Source: Sorex araneus
Taxonomy: Eukaryota; Chordata; Mammalia; Eulipotyphla; Soricidae
NCBI RefSeq assembly: GCF_027595985.1
Contig: NC_073302.1
Span: forward strand, 218,928,354-218,992,353
Length of the DNA: 64,000 bases
Reading direction: 5' to 3'
Under the pieces are notes generated by a model. The model did no database searches, was not told the DNA's origin, and was given only the letters and a program-made list of their open reading frames with translations. Position numbers and translations under genes: made by a program. The number at the start of each line of letters is the position of its first letter. Within the stretch, counting starts at the first letter, position 1. This document shows, piece by piece, positions 34,700 through 46,514 of this stretch.

Positions 34700-34872
34700 A
34701 TGGCAGGCATTTCTCTCTCTGTTTCTGTCTCTCTCTGTCTCTCTCTCTTTGTCTCTCTGTCTCTCTCTGTCTCTCTGTCTCTGTCTGTGTCTCTCTCTCT
34801 ATCTTTATCTCTCACTCTCTCTGTCTCTCTGTCTGTCTCTCTGTCTTTATCTCTCTCTCTCTCTCTCTCTCC
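34700..34872. repeat. CT-rich microsatellite in the L1 3' UTR
   Basis: An interrupted (TCTCTG)n/(TC)n tract. It expands the short TCTCTCTCTAATTAG site found at the matching place in the L1 at 29216-29232. Several long frames on both strands here (94-166 codons) are repeat artefacts. Confidence 0.9.
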
Positions 34873-35190
34873 TTTTGGATATTGTGGTTTGCAACACAGA
34901 TACAGAAAGGTTATCATGAGATCCATTTACCTACTTTTAACACTCAGTTCTTGTCCCAGTGTAATCATTTCCAACCAGTATTATTATTATACTGGTCTCT
35001 TCTCTATCTTATCTACCCTCAGCCACACATGCACACTTGTGGTAAATTCCAATCATTGACCAGCCCTTGTTTTCCCTGACCTTGGATATTAGTCTCATAC
35101 TATTTTTTTATATACCCCCAAGTGAATGCAGTCATTTTATATCTGTCCCTCTCATTCTGACTCATTTCACTCAGCATGATGTTCACCATA

Positions 35191-35754
35191 TGAAAGAAAC
35201 AGGACCACTGCAATTCCATTTTGGAAAGCCAGACTCCATTTTGTGCCTCAGGGACATGAGTTTACAACCTAGTAAGGAACACATGCCAGACCCCAAGGTC
35301 ATGGACTTAAATGTCCAGACATCTGACCACAGATATCAAGGATAATTCAAGTAAATGTAACAAAATGTGTTAGCTCTATTTTGCTTCTGTACCTTCAGCT
35401 TGCTTGCTAAATGTCGTGAGAATGCACCCAGGCATGCAGGCATGTACCCAGGCATGTAGAACATAGGGCTTAAAAACCTCTCGCAGAAGGCAATCAAGGT
35501 GCCAAGTCTGTTAGACTCACGAACCCTCAGCGCCGAGTCTCTAGTACTCGAGCTCCAAGTCTTTTAGGTTTGTGAACCCTCAGTGCTGAATTTCTTGTAT
35601 GAGTGCACTCAGCAGAGTCCCCGGTATCAGTGTGTTTTGGTATGTGAATAAAATCTTGAAAAATATGTCCTGTCTCCGTGTGTCACATTTGGCAGCTGAG
35701 CTCAGTGGCCACTTAACATTTGGAGGTCCCACTGAGGTCTCTGACCTCTTAACA
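35191..35754 (+). mobile_element. LTR with primer-site remnant inserted in the L1
   Basis: L1 sequence is interrupted after TCAGCATGATGTTCACCATA and resumes at GTCCATCCATTTATAGGATG. The insert begins TGAAAGAAAC; an LTR-like unit ends ACTTAACA at 35718. It has AATAAA at 35647 and a U5-like CTGTCTCCGTGTGTCA. After two bases comes TGGAGGTCCCACTGAGG, like a glutamine-tRNA primer-binding site. A second CTCTTAACA closes the insert at 35754, as if the interior and most of the other LTR had been deleted. Two related segments with GAACCCTCAG(C/T)G lie inside. The flanking four bases (CATA, CGTG) do not match well. Confidence 0.7.
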
Positions 35755-35764
35755 CGTGTCCATC

Positions 35765-37079
35765 CATTTATAGGATGAACATGGAAAGTAGTGTAATTTC
35801 ATTTTTCCTAACAGCCAGATAGTGTTTCATTGTGTAGATGTGCGATAGTTGTTTTTTTTCCCATTTCTTGAGCACTCTGGTTATTTCCAGATTCTGGCTG
35901 GAATAGTGCTGCAATGAACATAGGAGTTCAGATGGTGTTTCTACGGTGTGTTTTGGGGCCCCCAGGCATATTCTCAAAAGTGGTATTGTGGGTCAAATAG
36001 GAGCTCAATTTCTAGTTTCTTGACGAATACATATATATTTTTTAAAGGCTCAACTAATTTGCATTCCCACCAGCAATAAATTAGAGTCCCTTTCACCCCA
36101 TGCCAGCACTGATTGTTCTTGTTATTTTGGAGATGCGCTATTCTCTGTGGTGTGAGATGATATCTCATCATTGTTTTGATTTGCATCTCCTGATGATTAA
36201 TGATGAAGAGCATTTTGCTTGAGCCTTTTGGGCATTTAAATTTTTTCTTTGAAGAAGTTTCTGTTCATTTCTTCTGCCCAGTTTTTGATGGGGTTGGATA
36301 CTTTTTTCTTATCATCAAGTTCTACCAGTGACTTGTATATCTTTGATATTAAACCCTTACCAGATGAATATTGGGAGAATAACATTTCCCATTTTATAGG
36401 CTGTCTTTGTATCTTGGTCACTGTTTCTTTTGAGTACAAAAGCTTCTTAGTTTAATTAGTCCCATTTGTTTATCTTTGCTTTCACTTGGTTGGTCAGTGG
36501 CTTTTTTTCTTTGAAGATACCTTTAGCTTCAATGTCATGGGGAGTTTTGCCTACATTTCCTTTCATGTACCTTATGGATTCAAGTTAGATGTTGAGGTCT
36601 TTAATCCATTTTGATCTACCTTTTTGTGCATGGTGTCAGATAAAGGTCTGAGTTCGTTTTTTTACATATATCTGTCCAGTTTTTCAAACAGCACTTGCTA
36701 AAGAGGCTTTCCTTGCCCCACTTTATATTTCTTACTCCCTTATCAAAGATTGAATGATAGTGAATTTGACGGTATGCGTCAGAATATTCAATTCTATTCT
36801 ATTGTTCTATGGGTCTGTCTTTATTTCAATACCATATTGTTTTAACTATTACTGCTTTGTAGTATAGTTTTAAGTTGGAGAAGTTGATACCTCCTATTTT
36901 CTTTTTCCCAAAGATTTCTTTAGCTATTCATGGGATTTATTGTTCCATATTAACTTCTGGAGTGTTTGAGCAATTTCTTTGAAAATCTCATGGGTATCCT
37001 AATAAGGACCACATTGAATTTGTAAATTTGTCATTTTCTCTGAATAGATGCTTTATCTCCTTAATTAAGTTGATTCTGA
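35765..37079 (-). pseudogene. L1 ORF2 C-terminal half, broken (segment of the full-length L1)
   Basis: Minus-strand fragments show the L1 C-terminal text (REMQIKT, LIYCWWECKLVEP) and the region before it (YSKETVTKIQRQPIKWEM). Compared with the intact frame at 29460-30689, the cysteine motif has lost residues and several frameshifts are present. Confidence 0.85.
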
Positions 37080-37094
37080 GGTACTTGGTTTTCT

Positions 37095-37703
37095 TTTTTT
37101 TATTGACTCACCATGTGAATAATAACAATGCTTTCAGGCTTAAGTCTCAGTTATACAATGCTGAAACAACCATCCCTTCACCAGTGCACATATTCCACCA
37201 CCAAAAAAAACCCAGTATACCTCCCATCCCTCCCCCCATCCCTACCCCCGTCTGTGTAACTGATAAGTTTCACTTTACTTTCTCTTTACTTTGGTTATGT
37301 TCAATATTTGAACAAAAAACTCACTATTATGGTTAGGAGTTCCCCACTAGAGTCAGACCTGCTGTGAAGAGACACGAAGTTTTGGATTTCTGTAGTTTAG
37401 CAACTAAGTCCAGGGAAATCTCTTCCAGAAATTGAATCATTGCAAGCCTGTATCTCTCATTGGTGGTCCTCAAAATATGGTGGTCGCCACGCCCTTCCCC
37501 CCTGGCGAGAGGAAAAAGCAAGAGAGAAAAACCTTTCCCCTCCTGGGCAGGCATGGGACCGAGGCCTAATTCTCAGTCTGGAGACATTCTGCAAGGAGCT
37601 GCCAGTACCAAAAGTAGTTTAGCTTGGCTCTGGAATCATGCTCGTGCAGCTGCAGTGAGGCCTCACACGTGCGGCCCCCAGGATCACATCTTAGCGGAGA
37701 ACT
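37095..37703 (-). mobile_element. L1 3' end (subfamily A) nested in the full-length L1
   Basis: The exact 15-bp duplication GGTACTTGGTTTTCT at 37080-37094 and 37704-37718 bounds it. It starts with the poly(A) complement, then the subfamily-A 3'-UTR landmarks (TCACCATGTG, CTCAGTTATACAATGCTGAA), and a GC-rich distal part (GTGGTCGCCACGCCCTTCCC) that is the upstream 3' UTR. Confidence 0.93.
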
Positions 37704-38215
37704 GGTACTTGGTTTTCTGACACACAATTATGAAAGAGATTGCTTTTCTAATATTACATTCTTATATTTCATTATTAGTAAATAGGAAAGCAAGAACTTC
37801 TGGATATTTTTATAATCTGCCACTCTACTAAACAAATCTATTGTTTCTAGGAGCTTTTTGGTAGACTTTAGGATCCTCTAAGTATAGTATCATATTATCT
37901 GAAAATAATGAGAGGCTTACTTCTTTTCCTATCTGGATGCCCTTAATATCTTTTTTCCCTCACTTTTGTGGTAAGTACTTCCAGTACTATATTGAAAAGA
38001 AGTGGCAAGAGCAGGCAACCTTGTCTTGTCCCTGATCTTAGAAGGAAGACTCTTAGATTTTTTCTACTGAGAATAATGCTTGCCATGGGCTTCTGGTAGA
38101 TGGTTTGACTATATTGAGGAAAGGTCCTTCAACTTCCATTTTGTTGAGAGTTTTCACTATAAACAAGGGCTGGATCTTGTCAAATACTTTCTCTGCATCT
38201 ATTGATATGATCATA

Positions 38216-39957
38216 ACTTGTATCACTTGTCATCCCGTTAATCTTTGATTTGCTCAAGCAGGCGCCAGTAACATCTCCATTTGTCCCTTGTCACGTGCTA
38301 GTGTAGCCCAATGGTATCTACTCGCTCCAGGAACATGAAGAGAGTCAAACTATTAGTTCAGGGTTTTGACTAAGTTGGACCATCTCATATGTGGGCAGCC
38401 ATGTGGTCTTTTGACATCCTGTGGAATCCAGTCAGTAACAGCTCTAGTCTAGCAGTCATCTATAAATCTCATTACGTGTCCAGCCCATCTGATTTTTGAC
38501 ACCTTGGCAAATGAGACAGAGTCCCTGATTCTTGATCACGAAAGAGGTCAGAACTCCAGATTCCTTCTCTCACTTGAGTGAAATGTGATATTCCAAGCAT
38601 AGCTCTTTTGATTCCTCTTTTGGATAACCAAATAACATTCTCATCCTGTTTTCTCGGGGCCCAGGTCTCTGAGGCATATGTTAGTGCAGGAAGAATGGTG
38701 GAGTCAAAAATATGTGCTTGGAGCCAGAGGTTCTTCATCCTCTTAACAACTTCTTTGACGCTCTTGAAGGTGTTCCATGCCTCTCTCTTCCTCCTGCACA
38801 GTTCTGGTGCCAAGTCGTTCCTCATATTGAGTTCTCGACCCAGGTACACATGGAAACTGCATTCAGAAATGTTCGTTCCATTGAGAGCAAATGGAATGTC
38901 AGGGACTAGTTCATTTTTCATGAACATTGTCTTGGTGAGATTCACCTGCAGTCCAAGATTTCCACACTTGAGGTCGAAGTCAGCCAGCATTTGTGCCGCT
39001 TGGCTAATGTTTGGAGTTATTAAAAAGATGTCATCAGGAAATTGGAGGTGGTGTAGTTGCAGACCATCTATCTTCACTCCCATTCCTTCCCATTCCAGTT
39101 GTCACATTACATTCTCGAGGATGGCACTGAAGAGTTTCAGTGAAGTGGCATTACCCGGCCGAACCCCTCTCTTTAGGTCAATGACTACTTTCTTGTAGAA
39201 TGGTGAGATCCTGGTGGTGAATCCGTAATACAGCTCTTGGAGGATCCTGATTGTAATAAGTTTGAACACCCTGCTTGGCGAGGGCTTCGATGACCACTTC
39301 TGTCTCAACAGAATCAAAGGCCTTCTTTAAATCAATGAATGTCAGATAGAGGGGCATTTTGAACTCTAGAGAAACTTCAATGAGCTTGGTCACTGTGTGA
39401 ATATGGTTGATTGTGCTGAATCCTTTTCAGAACCTGGCTTGCTCACATGGTTGTTCTTCATCTAGTGTTCTGCCTATTCTATTCAGGATGACTCGAGTGA
39501 ATGACTTATAGATGATGGACAACAAGCAGATTGGGTAATAGTTACCAATGTCATGGATATCTCCCTTCTTGTGCAACAGAATATGGTCCTGCTGGTTTTC
39601 CATTGGGACGGAATCTTGCATTTGGACAGGTAGCATGTGCAGAACCCAGCCAGTGTATTGACGAGTACTGGTGACACATTCTTCAGGTGTTCGGGTCTGA
39701 CCTTGTCTGGACCGGGTGCTGTACGCATCTTTACTGATGAAATGGTATGTTGGATTTCAGAAGGGAGAATGTTGGGAATGACATATCCATCCTTCAGAAT
39801 TTGGTATGTGGGCAGGTGGACGTGGCTATCGAAGAGATAGAGTAGAAGTCGTGAATAATCCTCTCCATTGCCCTGCTGGGAGATGTGATAGATCTATCAG
39901 GACATTGGAGGGCAATCATCTTGGTCTCGTAGTTGGCAAAGGACAGGCAAATGTTGC
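38216..39957 (-). mobile_element. RTE-clade LINE fragment (RTE1_Sar type)
   Basis: Minus strand. From 39957 down it encodes the region before and through the reverse transcriptase: RTAPGPDKVRPEHLKN, a YKSFTRVILNRIGR stretch, LTFIDLKKAFDSVE, the catalytic box FPDD at 39030-39038 (FADD expected, alanine to proline), VNLTKTMFMKN, NGTNISECS and LPALTYASETWA. Downstream a decayed frame continues to the very 3' end (HWATLARD-type text) and the tail GATGACAAGTGATACAAGT. The endonuclease is missing (5' truncation) and there are several frameshifts. It sits in the L1, with a weak repeat ACTT(G/A)TA near both edges. The residues strongly resemble RTE elements of parasitic nematodes, as far as I remember them. 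Confidence 0.9.
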
Positions 39958-41267
39958 AAATACTTATACTGATATGGTGAATTAGATTGCCAATGTTAAA
40001 CCATCCTTACATCCCCAGGATGACTTTTACTTGGTGATTGTGTATGATCTTTCTGATGAGTCATTGGAGTCTATTTTCTAATATTTTGTTGAGGATCTTT
40101 GCATCTGTGTTCATCAGGGGTATTGGCCTTAATTTTCTTTTTTGGGGGGATAGTTCTGTCTGCTTTTGATATCATGGTGATATATGCCTCATAGAAACTG
40201 TTTGGGAGTGTTTCTTTCCTCAATTTCCTGAAAACCCTTGAAAAGAGCTGGCAATAGGTTCTCTTTAAAGGTTTGGAATTACCATTTCAATTTCCTTCAT
40301 AGTGATAGGTCTATTCCGGTGTCTCAAGTCTTCTTGGTTGAGCCTTGGGAGGTTATAAGAATCTAGAAATTTATCCATTTCTTCTAGGTTCTCTTGTTTC
40401 ATGAAATATAGACTCTCAAAGTAATCTCTGGCGATCTTTTGAATTTCTGTGGTTTCTGTTGTGATAATCCCTTTTCACTAATGATTGAGTTTATTAAGGC
40501 TCTTTTTCTTTCTTTGTGAGTTTTGCTAGTGGTTTATCGATCTTGGTCATTTTTCCAAAGAACCAACTCTTGGTTTCATTGATCTTTTGGATTTTTTTCT
40601 ATTCTAGCTTATTGAATTTTGCTCTGAGTTTTGTTATTTCTTTTCTCCTGCTTAGTCTGGGCTCCTTTTGTTCGCCATATTATAAGATCTTAAGCTGTGA
40701 AGTCAAATTATTTATGTGGGTCCTTTCTTCCTCTCCAATGAACACATGCAGAGCCATAAACTTTCCTCTTTACACTGATTTAGCTGTGTCCCAAGAGTTC
40801 TGGTAGCTCCTTCCTTATTTTCATTTATTTCCAGTCATCCTATGATTCCTTCTTTGATTTCTACTTTAACCCACTGGTTGTTCAGTAATGAGCTACTTAA
40901 TTTTCAGGTGTTTGTTTTGATGTGATCTGAAAAAAATAGCTGATACAGCATCTATATTCTTGATTTTATTGAGGTTTGTTTTGTGGTCCATCATGTGGTC
41001 TATCTTGAAAAATTTCCCATGTGCATTGGCAAAGAATATGTATTCAGCTTTGGGGGGAAGAAAAGTCTTGTATATATCTACTAGCCCTCTCTCTTCCATT
41101 TCTTCCTCCAGAGCCAGTACTTTCTTGCTGAGTTTTAGTCTCATTGATTATTAAGAGGTGACAGGGTGGTGTTTAAGTCTCTGACTACTATTATGTTGCA
41201 ACCAAAGTTCTCCTTGAAATCTATTAGCAGTTGTTTTAAGTATTTTTCTGGCTCCTCATTGGGTGTG
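39958..41267 (-). pseudogene. L1 ORF2 reverse transcriptase and endonuclease part (segment of the full-length L1)
   Basis: Between the RTE and the retrovirus the minus strand gives L1 ORF2: RT fingers and linker (39960-40900) and endonuclease end with MMDHKTNLNKIKNIDAV at about 40935-40985. The last endonuclease piece before the retrovirus reads YIYTPNEEPEKYLKQ. The retrovirus interrupts exactly here. Confidence 0.8.
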
Positions 41268-41273
41268 TATATG
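41268..41273. repeat. Retroviral target-site duplication, left copy
   Basis: TATATG directly precedes the LTR; the partner is at 48561-48566. Six base pairs is the duplication size of betaretrovirus-like integrases. Confidence 0.92.
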
Positions 41274-41853
41274 TGCGCGTTCCCCTGGAGATCTCTCCGG
41301 CCCGCGGAGAGACAACAGTGGAAAGCGCTCCTAATTGGGTGGGTTCTGTGAGCGGTTCCGACCTGAAATAAAACTAGAGGATAATAAATAGGGGGCCCAA
41401 ACGACACATGCCGATCAAGGGCAACTTTATTAACTGCCACACTGGCTTTATACTTTTCTTAGCAGGGGGTTGGTACATAAGTTGTCAATCATCAGGGAAG
41501 TGTCTTCTCAGACCAAATAAGGAAAGGTTCGGGGTGTATTAGGTGGGCTTACAACATTCTTCAAGAGTAGATTGAGAAATAGTGGGGAGGGGAAGGCAAG
41601 GGTTTATCTGGCAGGAGCATCTGGCAGGAGGAATGCACAAGGTAGAGGAAGGTATTCTACTTAATGGGGGGCTTAATGGCGTCTCTTAGTTAACTGCCCT
41701 GGGCTACTTTTACCTCTTGAGTTTGGCTATTTCCTTTGTCACAAGGGTACCTGTGCCTCAGGTCAAGCAAAGCTGGTAATGGAATTTTCCGGTTTGTCCA
41801 GGGTAAAGGTTTCGGGGTCCTCTTTCGTTCAGGGTCCTGAGCAGTCCCCAACA
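41274..41853 (-). repeat. 3' LTR
   Basis: 580 bp, TG...CA. On the minus strand there are TATAAA at 41452-41447 and AATAAA at 41431-41426. It differs from the other LTR by one missing base in GGGCCCAA(G)ACGAC and one substitution in AAGGG(T/C)ACCTG. Confidence 0.96.
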
Positions 41854-41869
41854 TCTCCCCCATTTTTCT
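41854..41869 (-). promoter_or_regulatory. Polypurine tract
   Basis: Directly upstream of the 3' LTR on the minus strand: AGAAAAATGGGGGAGA, the plus-strand priming site used in retroviral reverse transcription. Confidence 0.85.
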
Positions 41870-42017
41870 ATATTAAAAATGAGCGAGTGGGTGGAGTGCC
41901 TGTCTTAGGTTACTTAGTGGGCTCCCAGTTCTGGACATGGCAGTGACCAAAAGGGTTAGAAAAATGTGCGCACGACTGTAGGTGGTGCCATGTTTGCACC
42001 CAGATACTGGCACCAAG

Positions 42018-42824
42018 CTATCCCCGTCTTAGGCATTTCCACAGCCGGGAACAGAGTGAGCGGGGGCGGGATGCCAGGTGCTCAAACTCCGCAAAGCTCA
42101 GGGGCTGAAGTGTGGGCTTTTCCAAGTTATCCAGCCCTTTGGGGTCGTGTTGGGAGAGCTGCTGATAGTGGACCTGCACTGAACGTTTGGTTGCCTCATC
42201 GACCTGGTTCTTAATGAAATTTATGAGTCGGTGGAATGCCCATGGGCCAAAGGAAACTAGCAGTAAGAACCCAATGAAGGGTCCAAGGAGGCTAGGCAAC
42301 AGGGTCGAGAGCCAGGGTGAGGTGGAGAACCAATTTTTATACCAAGATTCCTCCTGGTCTCTCAATCTTATACTTTCCTCTAAGTTTTCTTCCACTCGTT
42401 TAATGCTATCCTTAACTAGCCCAAGCTTATCTTTAAAGAAACAGCATTCCTCCTTAAGAGCGGCACACACTCCCCCCTCTCTCAAAAAGGCCAGGTCAAG
42501 ACCGCGTCTATTTTGTTGGACGACCTCAGCCAGAGAGCCAACAGTGTCAGTTAGGTATTGAAGGCCCTGTTTAAGTTCGCGGACATCAGCCTCCACAGCA
42601 AGGGACAGTTGGTGGAAGTTTTCCTGAGAGGAGACAAGGGAGTAGATGCCCGTACCGGCGCCTGTAGCACCCAGACCGAGGAAGAGGGCAAAGGTGATGG
42701 CAGTAACAGGCTCACGGCGGTGGCGCAGGAGAGAGGAAAAAGAGGAGAAGAGCAGGGCATCGGCAGGGCGAACTGTGAGGCGTGGCAAAAGCAGAACCAA
42801 AATGCAGTAATCTCTATGTGCCAA
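42018..42824 (-). pseudogene. env: Env transmembrane subunit frame (gammaretrovirus type)
   Basis: A continuous 268-codon frame. In order it shows an R-H-R-R furin-type cleavage site at about residues 34-37, a hydrophobic fusion-peptide segment after it, the heptad-repeat region, the conserved gamma-type ectodomain segment, the CX6CC disulfide motif, and a membrane-spanning segment at about residues 185-205 followed by a long cytoplasmic tail. CX6CC is the mark of gamma/type-D Env, whose surface subunit is covalently linked. The subunit looks undamaged by itself, but the upstream surface-subunit frame is not continuous with it. The ATG used to delimit the frame is internal. Confidence 0.9.
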
Positions 42825-42850
42825 AAAGGCAGGTGTAACAATGTGAGGAG

Positions 42851-43990
42851 TCAGGCCAGAGGAACAGGCAAAGTAGGTATCAGCGGGGCCATGACGTAGG
42901 AAGGATAGAGGGTGGCATTAACGTGGAGGGAGGAATTGGATATAGCAAGAGTCTGATTGCAAACGGGTACTAAATCATAGGGGGGGAGCATATTGGGCCC
43001 CAATAGGCAAAGTCCAGATCCCACCACTTGTCCCAAAGTCAATCGGTGCGTGGGCTCCACTTCCCAGCGGAGTTCGTTGGCGTCAGAGACGTTCAATGGA
43101 GAGCCAAGGACAGCAATGCCTTCATAGAATGGCGGTTGAGAGGAGTAGCAGATCCAGCATTGGTCATAGGCGGGGTCGGTGATGGCAGCAGCAGAGGCGT
43201 TGACCATATCCAGGATGAGCTGAGAAGAAGGTACTGGACCCACAGGCAGAGTAGGACGGAAGAAGGATGTGGGTGGCGGGGTCCCGGAGGGCGCCGGTGG
43301 GTAGGGACAGGGGGCAAGGGGGCGATGATGGTGAAGGGCGTTGTTGGGGCCCATGGAAATAGGGCGTGAGGAGAGGGCAGTTTTAAGAAGATGAAGGGAG
43401 AAGGTGAAGCCTTTATCGTAGCTGAAGCGATATAGGCGAAGACCCCAGGTTGAAATATCGGACCAGGGATGCCGTTTGCCAGCAGAAGTGAATTGGATGG
43501 TGAGGAAATTACATGCACGGTTGCAATCGACAGAGGGCGAGCGAGGTGCTCTTCGGACCGTGATAAAGTCCCAGGAGGAGGAAGGCCTCCAATAGGTGTC
43601 GCCCGTGGTCTCACAGCCCCAGGAGGCACAAAAAAAATCAGGGCGATCGCCACAAGTGCGGGCAAGAGAGAGGTCATGTTGCAGCCTATGGCGGCAGCCA
43701 GGGCAAACGTAGATGGGGTCGGAGAGAAGTTTCTGGCGGTGGCGGCGGGTGGAGTAGTCAGAAATGACACCATGGCCAGGAATGGCTTTGGGCGCGTGGC
43801 CGCCAGCGTAATCAGGGAGAGACCAGAAACTGCTGGGCATTGGGAGGGCGCAGAGGTCAACCCAGAGCTCGGGCCAGGGTGTAGTGGAAGCAAAGTGGAA
43901 GTGGAGTTGACAACATCGCCCGCTTCATTAAGGACTTGCCAAGTAAAATTGAAAATCTGGGAGGAAACAAGGGAGGTACCCAAAAAAAGG
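42851..43990 (-). pseudogene. env: Env surface subunit, frameshifted
   Basis: The N-terminal part (about 43985-43850) has the gammaretroviral surface-subunit opening (FNFTWQVLNE-like text). A frameshift near 43840 moves the reading to another frame, which runs to a stop at 42851. That frame holds a proline-rich hinge (about 43220-43340) and the CWIC isomerase motif in the C-terminal domain (about 43145-43160). Several N-glycosylation sequons follow. A second break separates it from the transmembrane frame. The receptor-binding region is therefore not encoded in one piece. Confidence 0.85.
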
Positions 43991-44239
43991 AGGGGGGCTA
44001 AAAATCAGAAGGAGATGGGGAAAGGGGAGATAAGGGGGCAGGGGAGGTGGAAGCATGAGCCCCGTCACGGTGGACAGGAGAATCGGGCGTCACGGCGTCC
44101 TGGACAGGGTCAGCGAGGTCTCGAACCGCAGCAGTCAGCTCGGAAGGACCTTGTGGGTTGTGGAGTCTGGGTCAGTACCAGGGGGATGAAGTTTACTCCA
44201 GATGAAGCCATAGCAGGACCAGGAGTACATTAGTAGGTG

Positions 44240-46300
44240 TCATCTGTTAAAATATAAGCATAGACTCTTCCCCCTACAAGGAGGTTTCCCACTATTTCTT
44301 TTTTGTGTGTTCTAATGCAAATATAAGAATCAATTGTTTCCCAAGCCCTTTCTCATTCACAAAGTTGCAAGAACCAGATACTTGGAAGAGTCAAAAAACT
44401 GGATTAGCAAGTCTTATCTGCTGGGCAGTGATTAGAATTCACTGTTGAGGAGGGTCTGCATTTTCCAGTCTGACTGGGGCAGAGCTGGGAATGCAGCAGG
44501 GGGATGGGTAGATCCAGGGAAATCTTTAAAAACCCTCGAACTGACATCTGAGATTAACTCCTTATAACCCTGAGCTAAGTAGCTTAAAAAAAATTTTTTT
44601 GTTATCTCAAATCAAATAAAACACTGGTAGGACAAGTTTTGCAACCAATTTTAGAACTCCAAAAAACTCATGTTTTAACTAAACCATTACTCTTCGAACC
44701 TGTTTTTACTACAATTAATTCAGCTCACATTCTAATAATCCAATGCAGATGTATATGTACATTGACACAACAGCATAAGACCTTTAAACCATCAATTTTC
44801 ATGAAACATGAGTAAACCTTCTTTGGCTTATGTTCAACAGTTTTTGTACCTTAGTTCAAATCATGAGCTTTCTAACTTTATCAATTCCACAATACAAGCA
44901 TGCTGTCAAACACAGAAAGAGCCCTTTGGGTATACATATATATATATATATTTTTTTTTTAACCAAACTTTGATAATAGCATAGAAAAAAAAATTTTGAC
45001 TATCAAATGTCTATGGAAACACAAGTAAACTTTGTTTATTTTGAGGGTTTCTGTACCTCTGTTGTTTGAAAAACAGCTAAATTCCTCATTAAAATGGCGG
45101 AGGCTTATAAGATAAACCTTGCACTCTGAATTCTCAATTCACTTTTAGATTTCTGGCTCTAGTTCTGTAGCTGTTTCTAGATAGTACAGATACTGGAATT
45201 CAAAAGAATTTCAACTGGTAATAACTATTAATGTTCTTCCAATAAGAAATTTAGACTAAAAATTTCAATTTCGTTGTAGGCGCCACATTCTAATTAGAAA
45301 TCTTTGTTTAAACCTGGTCTAACAGGTTCCAAAATCACATAGATCCTTTAAATTGCTGAACTGCATATCACTCTGATCTCTCGAGATGATCCTGTTTTCC
45401 CCAGGCCTAATTTTTTTACCACTGATTTTCATTCTGGCTCCAGCACTCAAGTGTTCCACATAGAGAGACAGACAGACAGACAAACAGACAGACAATAAGT
45501 TCACTAAAAAACACCACATGTACATGTGCACACATCTGCAGTTGATCTATCGATCTGACCCCTCAGAAATGGCAGGGAAAAAACTGATAGACTGAGAAAG
45601 GAAGGAACAAGTCCCCAGGGCAAAGTTAAGCCCTGTCGGCCGATTGGGAACATTGCTCTCCGTTTCTCTGACTGACCAGCCAGTTTCCTTGCTTGTGAAA
45701 AACGGGTCAAGAAAGCGCTTTTGTTGATATAAGCCGGCAAAACAATCCATGACAAAGTTGTTGAAACCTAAGTTGTCAGATGTTACAATTTTAAGATCAA
45801 GACTACTTCTGAGGCGGATAGACCACCTTAACGACACACTTTTTCATTCCTGATATTATTAAACACTCAACCTCATGATCTTGCATTTTCCTGACTTCTC
45901 TGCTGATAATAATAAGCATAACTAAGAGAAATATAATGAGACAAATATACACACACACTAAGGGCACACGCACAAATCACACTCCTGCACTCGCTCGGAC
46001 CGGTCCTCTTTCACGCGGGTGCGCACCCCACGCACCACATTCACACAGAAATTCTTAAACCTGCCCTACGGGCGTCCACATTACTTTTGGTCTTGTCCCC
46101 CTGACAATGGGGTTGCTACAATGTACATCGGGCTCTTTCTTATAAGAAGCTAGCAATCTAGAGGCAAAAGGGGTGGGGCGGGGGCGGGGGGGGGGGGGAG
46201 TGATCTTCAGGATGCAAGGGAATTGAGAAAAAGCAGTCTTTTAAATTGAGTACTGTCTTACACATTTCTGAAGGAATGGCTGCTGGGGACGGCAGTCCAG
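44240..46300. other. AT-rich segment between pol and env of the retrovirus
   Basis: About 2 kb with no integrase motif or long frame on the coding strand; the 96-codon frame at 45547-45837 is unrecognised. It includes (TA)n at 44935-44950, (CAGA)n at 45461-45492, and a G-rich run at 46171-46199. Composition differs from the GC-rich env and from pol. It could be heavily decayed pol, or foreign DNA captured by the element. Confidence 0.5.
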
Positions 46301-46330
46301 GTTGAAGTACCCCAAAAAATGATCATGGTA

Positions 46331-46513
46331 TTATTTACTGCTCATAGATCCCGTAGCAGTCACCAACTGCCAATTTTCATTTGGTGTGTTCCAGGGAGAG
46401 GGGGTGGTGATATAAAAGCTATCTGTATAAAGATTAAAGGGTTGAGGGGTCGAGGCAAATAATTTGGACATGGCAGCAAGTTCAAAACCAAGGAAAAGCT
46501 GGGGAGGGTGCAT
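46331..46513 (-). pseudogene. pol: RNase H remnant of pol
   Basis: A 60-codon frame with an FELAAM segment and LYTDSFY, matching the catalytic glutamate and the YTDS aspartate motif of retroviral RNase H. It follows the RT palm almost directly, so thumb and connection are deleted. No integrase is seen downstream. Confidence 0.7.
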
Positions 46514-46514
46514 C

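Noticed and set aside
34579..35079. 166-codon serine/leucine-rich frame and its 149-, 111- and 94-codon companions
   Set aside because: All are translations of the CT-rich microsatellite in the L1 3' UTR on both strands.
38578..39198. 206-codon plus-strand frame
   Set aside because: Antisense shadow of the RTE reverse transcriptase on the minus strand.
43469..44233. 254-codon plus-strand frame
   Set aside because: It lies opposite the retroviral env surface-subunit sequence; GC-rich antisense shadow with no domain.
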